A stretch of 64,000 nucleotides of DNA from Succiniclasticum ruminis DSM 9236 (GCF_900112895.1 NZ_FONL01000003.1:62001-126000), one strand, 5' to 3'; shown: positions 17,088 through 25,916, numbered from the stretch's first letter. Numbers and translations: made by a program. The notes: generated by a model from the sequence alone, not told the origin.

Positions 17088-18086
17088 ATGACGATTTCGG
17101 AACTGACTGCAAAAATAATAAAAGAGGATTACCGGATTACCCGTGACAACCTGGATAAAGAACTGCTGCTCACGGCAGATCTGGAAGAGATGCTGGATTG
17201 CGCCGGCAAACTGCAGAAGCATTTCTGCGGGAATCTGGTGGACTTCTGTTCCATCATCAATGGGCGGAGCGGACGCTGCAGTGAAGACTGTAAATACTGC
17301 GCCCAGGCTGCCTGCAACCATACCGGTATTGACGAATACGGCTTTTTGCCGAAAGACAAGATTTTTGCGGCCGCGAAAGCAAACCAGGACGCGGGCGTGA
17401 ACCGCTTTGCCATTGTCACTGCGGGCCGGGCGTTAAAGGGTAAGGATTTTGACAAAGCCATTGAAGCCTATAAAGAAATGAACGCAAAACTGAAGATTCA
17501 ACTTTGCGCTTCCATGGGGTTTATTGACGCGGAACAGTTCCGCCGCCTGAAGGAAGCGGGCGTTACCAGCTATCATCATAATATCGAAACCTCCCGCCGC
17601 AATTTTCCGAATATCTGTACCACCCACACCTTTGAGGATAAAATCCGAACCATAAGGATTGCCCAAAAAGAAGGCATGTGCGTCTGCTCCGGCGGTATCA
17701 TCGGCATGGGGGAAACCTGGGACGACCGTATCGATATGGCGCTGACGCTGGCCGAACTGGGAATTGAGTCCATTCCGCTGAACGCCCTGATGCCGATCAA
17801 GGGTACGCCGCTGCAGGATACCCCGGAGATTTCCGCAGAGGATGTGGCCCGTACGGTCGCTATCTTTCGTTTCATCAACCCCACGGCAAACATCCGCCTG
17901 GGAGCAGGCCGGGGCATTCTGCCGAAGTCCGGGGAGACGGTCATTGGCAGAGGGGCTTCCGCTTCCATCACAGGCAACATGCTGACTACTGCCGGCGCCG
18001 CAACGATTGATAGTGACATGCAGATGTTAAAGAGACTGGGCCTGACGAATAACCCGGAAGAGGCGCAACCCGGAAGCAGAAACTGA
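17088..18086 (+). CDS. bioB: Biotin synthase
   Basis: BioB inserts sulfur into dethiobiotin using radical SAM chemistry and a sacrificial iron-sulfur cluster. The 332-residue protein has the radical SAM motif CSEDCKYC near residues 64-71, plus other family blocks: NLVDFCSIINGRSG, CASMGFIDAEQF, SYHHNIETSRRNF and LNALMPIKGTPL. The region ends with INPTANIRLGAGRG, which carries the Arg ligand of the second cluster. AAAGAGG precedes the ATG. The other biotin genes (bioD-bioA-bioY) are 6 kb away but have the same operator pattern, so the regulon is split but jointly controlled. Confidence 0.97.
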   Translation: MTISELTAKIIKEDYRITRDNLDKELLLTADLEEMLDCAGKLQKHFCGNLVDFCSIINGRSGRCSEDCKYCAQAACNHTGIDEYGFLPKDKIFAAAKANQDAGVNRFAIVTAGRALKGKDFDKAIEAYKEMNAKLKIQLCASMGFIDAEQFRRLKEAGVTSYHHNIETSRRNFPNICTTHTFEDKIRTIRIAQKEGMCVCSGGIIGMGETWDDRIDMALTLAELGIESIPLNALMPIKGTPLQDTPEISAEDVARTVAIFRFINPTANIRLGAGRGILPKSGETVIGRGASASITGNMLTTAGAATIDSDMQMLKRLGLTNNPEEAQPGSRN

Positions 18087-18134
18087 AAGCATTATATGTA
18101 ATGTGATATGCAAAAAGAATGGAATAGTATAAAA

Positions 18135-18181
18135 AAGACCGGTATCAGTCAGGTTTTGACCGATACCGGCTTTCTCTTTTT
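18135..18181. terminator. Bidirectional terminator between bioB and the YjiH gene
   Basis: AGACCGGTATCAGTCA pairs with TTGACCGATACCGGCT, with T runs on the plus strand and an AAAAAAG run giving T on the minus strand. It belongs to the repeated hairpin family. Confidence 0.85.
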
Positions 18182-18210
18182 ATCAAAGTGTAAATATGTA
18201 CATCTCGGAA

Positions 18211-19578
18211 CTAAAAGATCATATGCGCAAAAGCGGAAGCGATGATAAGGCTGATCACAGTCCGTTCTAAAAACAGGACGAAAAGCTCAGGCAGGTTTAC
18301 CGGGATTTTGGAACCCAGGATCAGGCCGCCTACTTCGGAAAGGTAAATCAGCTGGGTTACGGAAACCACCGCAACGATAAACCGTGTCATGTTACTGGTG
18401 ATGGTGCTTGCCGCCAGGATGGACGGGGTAAACATGTCGGTGAATCCGACCACCATTGTTTTGGAGGCCGCTGCGGCTTCCGGAATGTCGAGCAGGTTGA
18501 GAAGGGGCATGAAGGGGAGCCCCAGAGTTTCAAATACAGTAGTGTTCAGCGCCAGTACCAGTGCCAGAGTTCCGATACACATGACCACAGGCAGTACGCC
18601 GAACCACATGCCAGCGGCATTCTTCAGGCTGCTTTCCAGAAACTGCCCAATTCCTTTATACTCCGCGACACGTTTGCATGCCAGGTCCAGACCGTAATCC
18701 CAGGAAGAGGTATAGCCTTCGGGAAGTTCTTCCCCCATGGCTTTGCCGGGCACAAGAAACGTGTCCTTTTTTAAAGACAGGGGAGGGATGCGGGGCAATA
18801 CCAGAGCGCAGACGATTCCGATGACGCAGACCACCAGATAATAAATCCCGAAATAATCCATCAGCTTGACCTGGGCCAGTACCACAATGCTGAAGGTGAT
18901 GGAAACAGCGGAAAAGGTAGTGGCCACAATGGCCGCTTCCCGCTCGGAATAGTAACCGTCTTCGTACTGGTTTGCTGTAAGCATTACGCCCAGAGTGCCG
19001 TCGCCGATCCAGGAGGTGATGCAGTCTACCGCCGCACGGCCCGGAATGGTGAAAAGGGGGCGCATGACTTTTGTCAGCAGCGCTCCGATAAACTCCAGCA
19101 GGCCGAAATCCAAAAGGAACGGGAGCAGCAGTCCGGCCAGCAGGAAGATGATGACAAGGACGGATAACAGTTCGGTGAGGACGAATCCCCCGGCGTCTGC
19201 CATGGTAATCATATGGATAATGCCCGTATCGTTTTCGCCGGCGTCAATCTTCAGATATGTCAGCCAGATAAAGACGGCGCCAATGACCCGGATCAGGGCC
19301 CAGACGGGCGTGGCGGAAAAGGTCTTGTCCACGACGGGGTAGGTTGTGATGAAACTGGGGCGTTTCAGGGATATTACCCCCAAAATGGCTGAAATGGTAA
19401 CGATGGCAACGCACAGCAGCGGAAGGTAATCGCCCAAGGCTGTACCAATCATATCGGCCATAATTTTTACCACGATGGTCCAGTTGTCATTGTATTTGAT
19501 AGGCACCATAAATAAAAGGATGCCGAGCAGCGAGGGGATCAGGAACCCTGCCATGAGTTTTCCGTTTCTTGCTTTCAT
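18211..19578 (-). CDS. YjiH family membrane protein with nucleoside-recognition (gate) domains
   Basis: A 455-residue polytopic membrane protein with about ten hydrophobic segments. Two gate-like regions (residues about 145-255 and 330-450) have the pattern of nucleoside recognition domains: FLLDFGLLEFIGALLTKVMRPLF, CITSWIGDGTLGVMLT, and KTMVVGFTDMFTPSILA. This is the YjiH/YtvI-like family found with amino acid metabolism genes in Firmicutes; its transported substrate is not established. It reads toward bioB and shares a bidirectional terminator with it. Its upstream leader has paired GC-rich repeats (CCCGGGT and ACCGGGGG) but matches no riboswitch I know. Confidence 0.82.
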   Translation of the reverse strand: MKARNGKLMAGFLIPSLLGILLFMVPIKYNDNWTIVVKIMADMIGTALGDYLPLLCVAIVTISAILGVISLKRPSFITTYPVVDKTFSATPVWALIRVIGAVFIWLTYLKIDAGENDTGIIHMITMADAGGFVLTELLSVLVIIFLLAGLLLPFLLDFGLLEFIGALLTKVMRPLFTIPGRAAVDCITSWIGDGTLGVMLTANQYEDGYYSEREAAIVATTFSAVSITFSIVVLAQVKLMDYFGIYYLVVCVIGIVCALVLPRIPPLSLKKDTFLVPGKAMGEELPEGYTSSWDYGLDLACKRVAEYKGIGQFLESSLKNAAGMWFGVLPVVMCIGTLALVLALNTTVFETLGLPFMPLLNLLDIPEAAAASKTMVVGFTDMFTPSILAASTITSNMTRFIVAVVSVTQLIYLSEVGGLILGSKIPVNLPELFVLFLERTVISLIIASAFAHMIF

Positions 19579-19922
19579 AAACGTATCTATAATCCGAATC
19601 CATACTCAGGGATCCCGGATTTTCCTTTCCCCCGGTTACCCGGGTTGATTGGTCTGTTCCGCCAGATTATCCGTTGACAGGCTTTGCGTGTTTTGAAAAA
19701 ACGATGCGGTTTACTTACGATAACTATAACACTAAATCGAAAAAGTTAAAATAACAAAATGAAAAAAGGAACTTATTCATTGTGTTTCTGCCAAAACTGT
19801 GTTAAATTTTACTTAAGGAAACGCATCCACCGCATTTATTTATGGCTGTAAAATACCCGGACAAATCCGGAGAAAGGAAGATTCCGTCACTGTTTCATGG
19901 GACTGGATCATATACAGGGAAA
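19579..19922. other. Divergent intergenic region
   Basis: These 344 bp separate two divergent genes and hold no convincing reading frame. On the plus strand TTGTGT (19780-19785), 17 bp, then TAAATT (19803-19808) could drive the binding-protein gene. On the minus strand a TATAGT-like -10 lies near 19725. Inverted GC-rich blocks near 19613-19650 would form a hairpin in the leader of the YjiH gene. Confidence 0.4.
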
Positions 19923-20684
19923 ATGAAAAAATATTTACTGTGCCTTATCAGCATCCTGATGGCACTTTGCGTTACTGCCGGTTGCGGCAGAGAGAAAAAG
20001 GCTGATGGCCCGAAGGTGTTGAAAGTCGGGACGGAAGTTACATTCCCGCCTTTTGAATTCAGAGAGCAGGGAAGCAAAGAAATCACTGGTTTTGATATGG
20101 ATCTGATTCGCGCAATCGGAAAAAAACTGGACATGCAGGTCGAGATTCTGGACATGGACTTTGAAGCGCTGATCCCCGCTGTCAAACGGGGAAACCTGAA
20201 TCTGGTCATTGCCGGTATGACGATTACGAAGGACCGGCAAAAAATCGTAGATATGAGTGAGCCCTACTATACTTCGGGGTTAGTTCTTGTGGTAGGTAAA
20301 GGCAATACTGCGATTCAAAAACCGGAAGACCTGAAAGGAAAAGCCGTGGCGGTACAGATCGGGACTACCGGCGAGGTGAAGGCGAAACAGCTGACAGGGG
20401 AAAAGGTTCGGGGTTTTAAAACCAATGAAGAAGTGTTCAACGCGCTGAAGGAAAAAACGGTGGAAGCTCTCATCATTGACAAACCTGTTGCCCAATATTT
20501 CATTAACAAGCATCATCCGGATGTCGTGATTGTCGGAAATACTTTCGAAACAGAGACTTATGGCATTGTGATGCGCCGGCACGGGGAACTGACGCCGAAA
20601 ATCAATAAGGCTCTCGCGGAACTGAAAAACAGCGGGGAGTACGACAGGATTTACGAAAAATGGTTTGGGAAAGATAGTAAATAA
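19923..20684 (+). CDS. Amino-acid-binding lipoprotein (SBP family 3), second orphan
   Basis: A 253-residue binding protein of the polar amino acid type. The signal peptide ends in the lipobox TAGC. Family-3 blocks are VGTEVTFPPFEF, GFDMDLIRAIGKKL, LNLVIAGMTITKDRQKIVDMSEPYY, KGKAVAVQIGTTGEVKA and EALIIDKPVAQYF. The last block and the GTTGE sequence match glutamine/arginine-type binding proteins. As with the protein at 10774, no permease or ATPase gene is adjacent. ATG 19923 (MKKYLL) begins a proper signal peptide; an in-frame ATG at 19842 lacks a ribosome binding site. The neighbouring divergent YjiH gene may be functionally linked. Confidence 0.85.
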   Translation: MKKYLLCLISILMALCVTAGCGREKKADGPKVLKVGTEVTFPPFEFREQGSKEITGFDMDLIRAIGKKLDMQVEILDMDFEALIPAVKRGNLNLVIAGMTITKDRQKIVDMSEPYYTSGLVLVVGKGNTAIQKPEDLKGKAVAVQIGTTGEVKAKQLTGEKVRGFKTNEEVFNALKEKTVEALIIDKPVAQYFINKHHPDVVIVGNTFETETYGIVMRRHGELTPKINKALAELKNSGEYDRIYEKWFGKDSK

Positions 20685-20791
20685 TAACGTGCGCATAGGC
20701 AGTAAAGCGTAGTTACGGAGATGCATATAACGGAAACAGAACTGGTTCAGACCATGCTTTCCGGTTTAAAAAATCGACCTCAAATATTCAC

Positions 20792-20820
20792 TTGCATTTT
20801 TAAATCGTTTGTGCTATTAT
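20792..20820 (+). promoter_or_regulatory. Promoter of the pan operon leader
   Basis: TTGCAT (20792-20797), a 17-bp spacer and TATTAT (20815-20820) with upstream TG (extended -10). The expected start of transcription is near 20827. Confidence 0.75.
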
Positions 20821-20825
20821 CTTCG

Positions 20826-20980
20826 CGGAATAAGAAAGGCATGGAAGGTATCCCCAGGGGAACTTTACCAGTACGCCGTGCTTATTCCGGACAATGTCAC
20901 ACATCGCTTGGATCATTAAGACCGGGACGAGACGCTAAATGGCTTCGTATGCGCATCTTACCGGATGCGCATTTTTTATT
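20826..20980 (+). promoter_or_regulatory. Structured leader and terminator before panS-panC-panD
   Basis: The predicted RNA begins with a 9-bp closing stem (CGGAATAAG at 20826-20834, CTTATTCCG at 20881-20889). This encloses CATGG/CCGTG and GGTA/TACC pairings with purine-rich internal loops. A linker of about 60 nt follows. A perfect 9-bp hairpin, ATGCGCATC (20949-20957) with GATGCGCAT (20964-20972), then has a T run and can act as a terminator. This looks like an attenuator or riboswitch for pantothenate genes. The bioinformatic pan motif RNA occupies the same kind of site, but I cannot confirm the match. The rest of 20685-21067 holds no convincing gene. Confidence 0.6.
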
Positions 20981-21067
20981 TAGCTCTCCGGTAAGCGCAG
21001 GCACGGCCACAGGTTGTGCGGCTGCGCGTCAGTGTTCCCCATGGGGACGTTTTGCAAAGGAGGAGAC

Positions 21068-22075
21068 ATGAAAAAGTTTTGTGAGCTCATCGGCAAGTAT
21101 TTCGGTGTAGTCATCATCTTATTCTTCATCGGCGGCATGACCTGCCCCCCGGCTTTCACCTGGGTACTGGGAAAACTGGCAGGGTTTTCGCTTTTGAGCA
21201 TGATGCTGGGAATCATTATGTTCGGCATGGGGACCACCATGGAACTGAAAGATTTCCGGCTGATTCTGCAGCGTCCCCGGGACGTATTCTTAGGCGCGGT
21301 TGCCCAATATGCCATCATGCCTTTTCTGGCATACCTGCTTTCGAGGGCCTTCAATCTTGATCCGGCCCTTACGGTAGGCGTGGTACTGGTAGGCACCTGC
21401 CCCGGCGGCACCGCTTCCAACGTAATCACGTTTATCAGCAAAGGAGACCTGGCCCTTTCCGTAACCATGACGACGGTTTCCACGCTGTTGTCGCCCATTA
21501 TGACCCCGCTCCTCACGTATCTCATTATCGGTCAGCGGATTGATTTCAGTCCCGTTGCCATGTTCTGGAGCATCGTACAGATCGTTATCATTCCCATCGG
21601 TTTCGGTGTAGCGCTGCGCCACTTTTTCCCGGACTGGTGCGAAAAGGCAAAAGCATATCTGCCGGCTCTGTCCTGCCTGTGCATTTCCCTGCTGATCGCC
21701 GGCCTGGCGGGTGCAAGCCGCGACGCGATTCTGGCTTCTTCCGCTACAATCATGGCTGTCGTAGTTCTGCACAACCTGCTGGGCAGCGCCTTGGGCTTTG
21801 CGCTTGGCCGCTTCTCCGGCATGAGCTGGAAAAAGTGTGTGGCCCTTTCCATTGAAGTGGGCATGCAGAATTCCGGCCTGGCTGCCGGTCTGGCCAAAAC
21901 CCATTTCCCGGCTCTTGCCGCCGCGGCAGTGCCCGGCGCCATCTTCAGCAGCTGGCATAACATTTCCGGCAGCATACTGGCCTGGCTGTATGTGAATTAC
22001 CTGAATCCCCGCTACGACGAGGAATTGAGAAACGATGCATGCAGGATTTCCGAAAATGCAGAACCTGCCCATTAA
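21068..22075 (+). CDS. panS: BASS-family transporter, likely pantoate/ketopantoate (PanS-like)
   Basis: A 335-residue membrane protein of the bile acid:sodium symporter (BASS) fold with about ten membrane segments. Family landmarks are MMLGIIMFGMGTTMELKDF near residue 45, VGTCPGGTASNVITFISKGD near 113, and VALSIEVGMQNSGLAAGLA near 258, which hold the sodium-binding and crossover residues. PanS of enteric bacteria, which carries ketopantoate or pantoate, belongs here. Position directly before panC and panD, behind a shared leader, supports that substrate, though the assignment rests on context. ATG 21068 follows GGAGGAG; an upstream in-frame start at 21014 would add an unlikely N-terminus. Confidence 0.8.
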   Translation: MKKFCELIGKYFGVVIILFFIGGMTCPPAFTWVLGKLAGFSLLSMMLGIIMFGMGTTMELKDFRLILQRPRDVFLGAVAQYAIMPFLAYLLSRAFNLDPALTVGVVLVGTCPGGTASNVITFISKGDLALSVTMTTVSTLLSPIMTPLLTYLIIGQRIDFSPVAMFWSIVQIVIIPIGFGVALRHFFPDWCEKAKAYLPALSCLCISLLIAGLAGASRDAILASSATIMAVVVLHNLLGSALGFALGRFSGMSWKKCVALSIEVGMQNSGLAAGLAKTHFPALAAAAVPGAIFSSWHNISGSILAWLYVNYLNPRYDEELRNDACRISENAEPAH

Positions 22076-22139
22076 ACCGGCAGGAGTTATAAAGACTGAT
22101 TTTATCAAGACATTGTAAAGAGATACAGGAGGCAGAAAC

Positions 22140-22991
22140 ATGAAGTTAGTAAAAACTGTGGCAGAGTTACAGAAGATAGTGAAAGAAACCAAAAAAGCGG
22201 GCAAAAGCATCGGTCTGGTTCCCACCATGGGCGCCCTGCATGAAGGCCATGCCTCGCTGATTAAGGCAGCCCATGCGGAAAACGATTTTACGATCGTCAG
22301 CGATTTTGTCAATCCGACCCAGTTCGGTCCCACAGAAGACCTGGACGCCTATCCCCGTACGCTGGAACACGACTGCAAACTGGCGGAGGAAATGGGGGCG
22401 GACGTGCTGTTCGCGCCGTCTCCCAAGGAAATGTATCCCAGCCGGGATATGACCTGGGTCGAAGTGACGGGCGACATCACCAAAGTGCTGTGCGGACGTA
22501 CCCGTCCCATCCATTTCCGCGGCGTGGCTACCGTCGTAAGCAAACTGTTCAATCTGGCCCAGCCGGACAAGGCGTACTTTGGCCAGAAGGACGCGCAGCA
22601 GGCGCAGGTCCTGAAACGCATGGTAAAAGACCTGTTCTTCCCACTGGAGATTCGTGTCATGCCGATTGTGCGGGAAGCGGACGGGCTGGCCAAGAGCAGC
22701 CGCAACGTCTATCTGAACAAAGCCGAACGAAGCGCCGCGGTAATTCTGAGCAAAGCGCTGGCAAAGGCTAAAGCTGCTTTTGAAGCAGGGGAACGGGACA
22801 GCGCGAAACTAATTGCGCTGGTTACGGAAATGATTCAGACAGAACCTTTGTCCAACATTGACTATGTTGAAATGTATCAGCTTCCGGATCTTACGCCTGC
22901 GGAAAAGACGGTGACGGCAGATCATCTGCTGGCTGTGGCCGTGAAATTTGGCACGACGCGCCTGATCGACAACATCATTCTGCAGAAATAA
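22140..22991 (+). CDS. panC: Pantothenate synthetase
   Basis: PanC joins pantoate and beta-alanine using ATP, the last step of pantothenate synthesis. The 283-residue protein has the HIGH-like nucleotide motif VPTMGALHEGHASLI, the pantoate site FVNPTQFGPTEDLDAYPR, FRGVATVVSKLFNL, FGQKDAQQ and the KSSRN signature (AKSSRNVYL). AGGAGG precedes the ATG. It lies 64 bp after panS and 103 bp before panD, in the same direction. No panB is seen here, so pantoate may be imported by PanS or made elsewhere in the genome. Confidence 0.97.
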   Translation: MKLVKTVAELQKIVKETKKAGKSIGLVPTMGALHEGHASLIKAAHAENDFTIVSDFVNPTQFGPTEDLDAYPRTLEHDCKLAEEMGADVLFAPSPKEMYPSRDMTWVEVTGDITKVLCGRTRPIHFRGVATVVSKLFNLAQPDKAYFGQKDAQQAQVLKRMVKDLFFPLEIRVMPIVREADGLAKSSRNVYLNKAERSAAVILSKALAKAKAAFEAGERDSAKLIALVTEMIQTEPLSNIDYVEMYQLPDLTPAEKTVTADHLLAVAVKFGTTRLIDNIILQK

Positions 22992-23024
22992 GAAAAAGCT
23001 GAACAGAAAAAGCAGGTTAATAAA

Positions 23025-23066
23025 AACAAATTAGCAAAACAGATTTACATAACAAATTAGCAAAAC
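23025..23066 (+). repeat. Short direct repeat between panC and panD
   Basis: The 16-mer AACAAATTAGCAAAAC occurs at 23025-23040 and again at 23051-23066. No function is evident. Confidence 0.8.
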
Positions 23067-23094
23067 CAGAGAAAACTTTCAGGAGGATAAGCGA

Positions 23095-23508
23095 ATGCTT
23101 TATACTATGTTTCACGGTAAAATTCATCGCGCTGTGGTAACCCAGGCGCGGCTGGATTATATGGGAAGCATAACCATTGACGAGGATCTTCTGGACGCGG
23201 CGGGCATTTTGCCCGGCGAAAAGGTCCAGATCGTGAATAACAATAACGGGGAGAGGCTGGAAACCTATACCATTGCCGGAGAACGGGGCAGCGGCGTCAT
23301 CTGCCTGAACGGGGCCGCCGCGCGCAAAGCCCAGGTGGGCGACGTTGTCATCATCATTGCCTATGGCCTGATGGATGCCAAAGAGGCGAAGGAAAACGAG
23401 CCCAAAGTTGTGATGGTAGACGAACATAACCGCATTGTTGCGGATATCGGCAGGGAAAAGGCAAACCAGACAAATACCGACGCAATGACAAAAGCAAAAC
23501 GGTGTTAA
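23095..23508 (+). CDS. panD: Aspartate 1-decarboxylase proenzyme
   Basis: PanD makes beta-alanine from aspartate and uses a pyruvoyl group formed by self-cleavage. The cleavage site Gly24-Ser25 is visible in [13 protein letters not shown], and Lys9 and Tyr22 are in their usual places ([11 protein letters not shown]). [15 protein letters not shown] and the [10 protein letters not shown] block follow. At 137 residues it is slightly longer than the usual 115-127 because of a polar tail. AGGAGG precedes the ATG. With panC and panS it gives beta-alanine, ligation and pantoate supply in one transcript. Confidence 0.97.
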   Translation: MLYTMFHGKIHRAVVTQARLDYMGSITIDEDLLDAAGILPGEKVQIVNNNNGERLETYTIAGERGSGVICLNGAAARKAQVGDVVIIIAYGLMDAKEAKENEPKVVMVDEHNRIVADIGREKANQTNTDAMTKAKRC

Positions 23509-23548
23509 TTACGTTCCGGTATTTCCGGAATACTGTCATGTAATAAAT

Positions 23549-23589
23549 ACAGCAGCTGTACTTTTTACGGTATGGCTGCTGTTTTTTTA
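23549..23589 (+). terminator. Terminator of the pan operon
   Basis: ACAGCAGC pairs with GCTGCTGT, followed by TTTTTTTA. Confidence 0.85.
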
Positions 23590-23615
23590 CCCGGGTTTCA
23601 CTATTCTGAAGGAAC

Positions 23616-23705
23616 AAGGTTAACCTAAACAAAAACAAGGTTGACGTATTTACGATTCCGCTTTATAATTTTAACGTAAACCACTGCCGAAAGCGAGGTT
23701 AACGT
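23616..23705 (+). promoter_or_regulatory. bioD promoter with biotin-type operators
   Basis: TTGACG (23641-23646), a 17-bp spacer and TATAAT (23664-23669) repeat the bioB promoter design. Half-sites are AGGTTAACCT (23617-23626), GGTTGAC over the -35, GTAAACC (23676-23682) and GGTTAACG (23698-23705). BirA is the expected regulator. Confidence 0.75.
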
Positions 23706-23716
23706 TGCGGAGGCAG

Positions 23717-24490
23717 ATGGTGAAGGCATCTATTAAACCAAAGAAAGAAGGTATGGGTTTGCTTGCAATAGGCATTACGGCAACGGATACGGAAATGGGT
23801 AAGACCGTGGTGACAGGCGCATTGGCAGCTGCGTTGCGCTTCCGCGGTATTACGCCGGGCATTTTCAAACCGGTTGCTTCCGGATGTGTGCGGCGGCAGG
23901 ATGGGGAACTGATTTCTACCGATGCGGAGTTCCAGATGAAATGCGCGGGCTATCCTGACACATTGCGCAAAGAAGTGATTCCTGTAGTATTGGAAGCTGC
24001 TTTGGCTCCGGCGGAAGCCAGCAGGCTGGAAGGCATAACGCTTCAGCCGGAAAGAATGATCGAAGGGGCGAAAGCCTGTATAACCGGTCATGAGATCTCC
24101 GTGCTGGAAGGCATCGGAGGTATCACGGCGCCGATTACGGAAGACTTTCTGGTAAAGGACTATTTTAAAGCCCTGGGTATTCCTGTATTAATCGTAGTAA
24201 AACCGATATTGGGAAACGTAAATCATGCGGTGCTGACTTCGTATTACTGTCAGCAGCACGGTATTCCGGTACTGGGGTTCCTTGTGAACGGATGGAATGA
24301 AGAAACAGCGGGAGATTTGGAGAAAGGAAATCTTTATTATTACGAAAAACTGACAGGACTTCCGGTTTTGGGAAAGCTTCCCAAGATGACTGAGGAAGAA
24401 ATGAATGATCCACGGAAGCTGGCTTTGATTACGGAGCAAACTGTTGAACTGGACAAAATCCTGGAACTGGCAAAAGGAATGCGTATTTAA
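23717..24490 (+). CDS. bioD: Dethiobiotin synthetase
   Basis: BioD closes the ureido ring of dethiobiotin using CO2 and ATP. The roughly 257-residue protein has a P-loop in the form GITATDTEMGKTVV, the FKPVASG motif with the catalytic Lys, and VLEGIGGITAPI, the conserved VEGAGG-like block. Glycine before T-D-T in the usual P-loop is replaced by Ala, a mild oddity. The start is not certain: ATG 23717 lies 3 bp behind GGAGG, GTG 23720 lies at a better distance, and ATG 23753 would start right at GLLAIGIT. It is first in bioD-bioA-bioY, with gaps of 19 and 15 bp. Confidence 0.94.
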   Translation: MVKASIKPKKEGMGLLAIGITATDTEMGKTVVTGALAAALRFRGITPGIFKPVASGCVRRQDGELISTDAEFQMKCAGYPDTLRKEVIPVVLEAALAPAEASRLEGITLQPERMIEGAKACITGHEISVLEGIGGITAPITEDFLVKDYFKALGIPVLIVVKPILGNVNHAVLTSYYCQQHGIPVLGFLVNGWNEETAGDLEKGNLYYYEKLTGLPVLGKLPKMTEEEMNDPRKLALITEQTVELDKILELAKGMRI

Positions 24491-24509
24491 AGAACAAGGA
24501 GACACTCAG

Positions 24510-25901
24510 ATGAACAAATGGGAAGAATTGGACAAAAAATATATCTGGCACCCCTTTACCCAGATGAAAGGCTGGTTGAAGAATCCCCAGCTTGTAATTG
24601 ATCATGGGGACGGTGTGAAACTGTATGATACAGATGGGAAAGAATATCTGGATGCCATCAGCAGTTTGTGGGTTAATATCCACGGGCACCGGCGGAAAGA
24701 AATCAATGAAGCAATCATTGCGGAATTAAACAAAGTGGAACACAGCACGTTGCTGGGCCTGATTAACGAACCTTCCGCAGAACTGGCGGAAAAGCTGGTG
24801 GAGGTTACGCCGGAAGGGCTGAATAAAGTGTTCTATTCGGATGACGGATCCACTGCCGTGGAGGCTGCTATCAAGATTGCATTCCAGTACTGGAATTACG
24901 CCGGACATCCGGAGAAGAAAGATTTTATCAACTTGGGCGATTCTTATCACGGCGATACGGTAGGCGCTGTTTCGGTTGGTAATGTGGAAGTATTCCACAA
25001 GGCCTATAAGCCGTTGCTGTTTTCGACCCACCGTGTCAGCTGCCCGTCGTTCTACCATACTAAAATGGACGTGCGGTCGGAAAAGGAATTCCTGGATGCT
25101 TTATTAAAGGAATTGGAAGATTACCTGAAAGAGCACGCATCCCATACGGCGGCCATGATTATCGAGCCGTTGTGCCAATGTGCCGCAGGCATGCTGATGC
25201 AGCCGAAAGGTTACATCAAAGGCGTCCGGGACCTGACGAAAAAATACAATGTGCTGCTGATCGTGGATGAAGTGGCGGTGGGATTTGGGCGAACCGGCCT
25301 GATGTACGCCTGCAAACATGAAAATGTACTGCCGGACATGATGTGTCTTTCCAAAGGCATCAGCGCCGGTTATCTGCCGTTAGGAGCAACGCTGGTGACG
25401 GACGAAATTTACAACGCCTTTTTGGGCGAACCTACAGAGTATAAGACGTTCTATCACGGACATTCTTATACGGGGAATAACCTTGCCTGCGCAGCGGGAC
25501 TGGCCAGCCTCCGGATATTCGAGAACGATGATGTGATTGCCGGCCTTCCGCCCAAAATGGAAATGATCCGTCAGCATTTTGAACGTATCAACGCAATGGA
25601 ATTTGTAGGAGATGCGCGCCAGTGCGGTATGCTGGGCGGCATTGAGCTGATGCGTGACAAAGCGAATAAGGTCCCCTTTGATCCCGGCCTGTTAATGGCG
25701 GGCGGCATCTGTCAGAATGCGCGGAAGTACGGACTCATTATCCGTAACATCGGCGACGTGATCGTCTTTATGCCACCGTTGTGTTCCACTCCGGTAGAAA
25801 TTGATGAAATGCTGTCGCGCTTGACAAAATCCATGGAAGAAATATTTGACAGAGTGCGTAACCGGAACATGGATGCGTTTTCCGATCCCTGCGCGTTTTG
25901 A
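24510..25901 (+). CDS. bioA: Adenosylmethionine-8-amino-7-oxononanoate aminotransferase
   Basis: BioA uses SAM as amino donor to make 7,8-diaminopelargonate, the substrate of BioD. The 463-residue class-III PLP aminotransferase has WHPFTQMKGW at the start, SSLWVNIHGH, SDDGSTAVEAAIKIA, LLIVDEVAVGFGRTG with the PLP Asp, the PLP lysine in CLSKGISAGYLPLGAT, and HGHSYTGNNLACAAGLA. WHP and the YTGN block are specific to BioA against other class-III enzymes. ATG 24510 has AAGGAGA 8 bp upstream; an earlier in-frame ATG at 24444 would overlap bioD. It sits between bioD and bioY in one operon. Confidence 0.96.
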   Translation: MNKWEELDKKYIWHPFTQMKGWLKNPQLVIDHGDGVKLYDTDGKEYLDAISSLWVNIHGHRRKEINEAIIAELNKVEHSTLLGLINEPSAELAEKLVEVTPEGLNKVFYSDDGSTAVEAAIKIAFQYWNYAGHPEKKDFINLGDSYHGDTVGAVSVGNVEVFHKAYKPLLFSTHRVSCPSFYHTKMDVRSEKEFLDALLKELEDYLKEHASHTAAMIIEPLCQCAAGMLMQPKGYIKGVRDLTKKYNVLLIVDEVAVGFGRTGLMYACKHENVLPDMMCLSKGISAGYLPLGATLVTDEIYNAFLGEPTEYKTFYHGHSYTGNNLACAAGLASLRIFENDDVIAGLPPKMEMIRQHFERINAMEFVGDARQCGMLGGIELMRDKANKVPFDPGLLMAGGICQNARKYGLIIRNIGDVIVFMPPLCSTPVEIDEMLSRLTKSMEEIFDRVRNRNMDAFSDPCAF

Positions 25902-25916
25902 TTGGAGGAATAAACT

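Noticed and set aside
20721-21071. Plus-strand frame of 116 codons before panS
   Set aside because: It covers the promoter, the structured leader and the terminator; no domain and a poor start.
23025-23066. Possible CRISPR-like repeat between panC and panD
   Set aside because: Only two 16-bp copies, separated by 10 bp, with no further units or cas genes.
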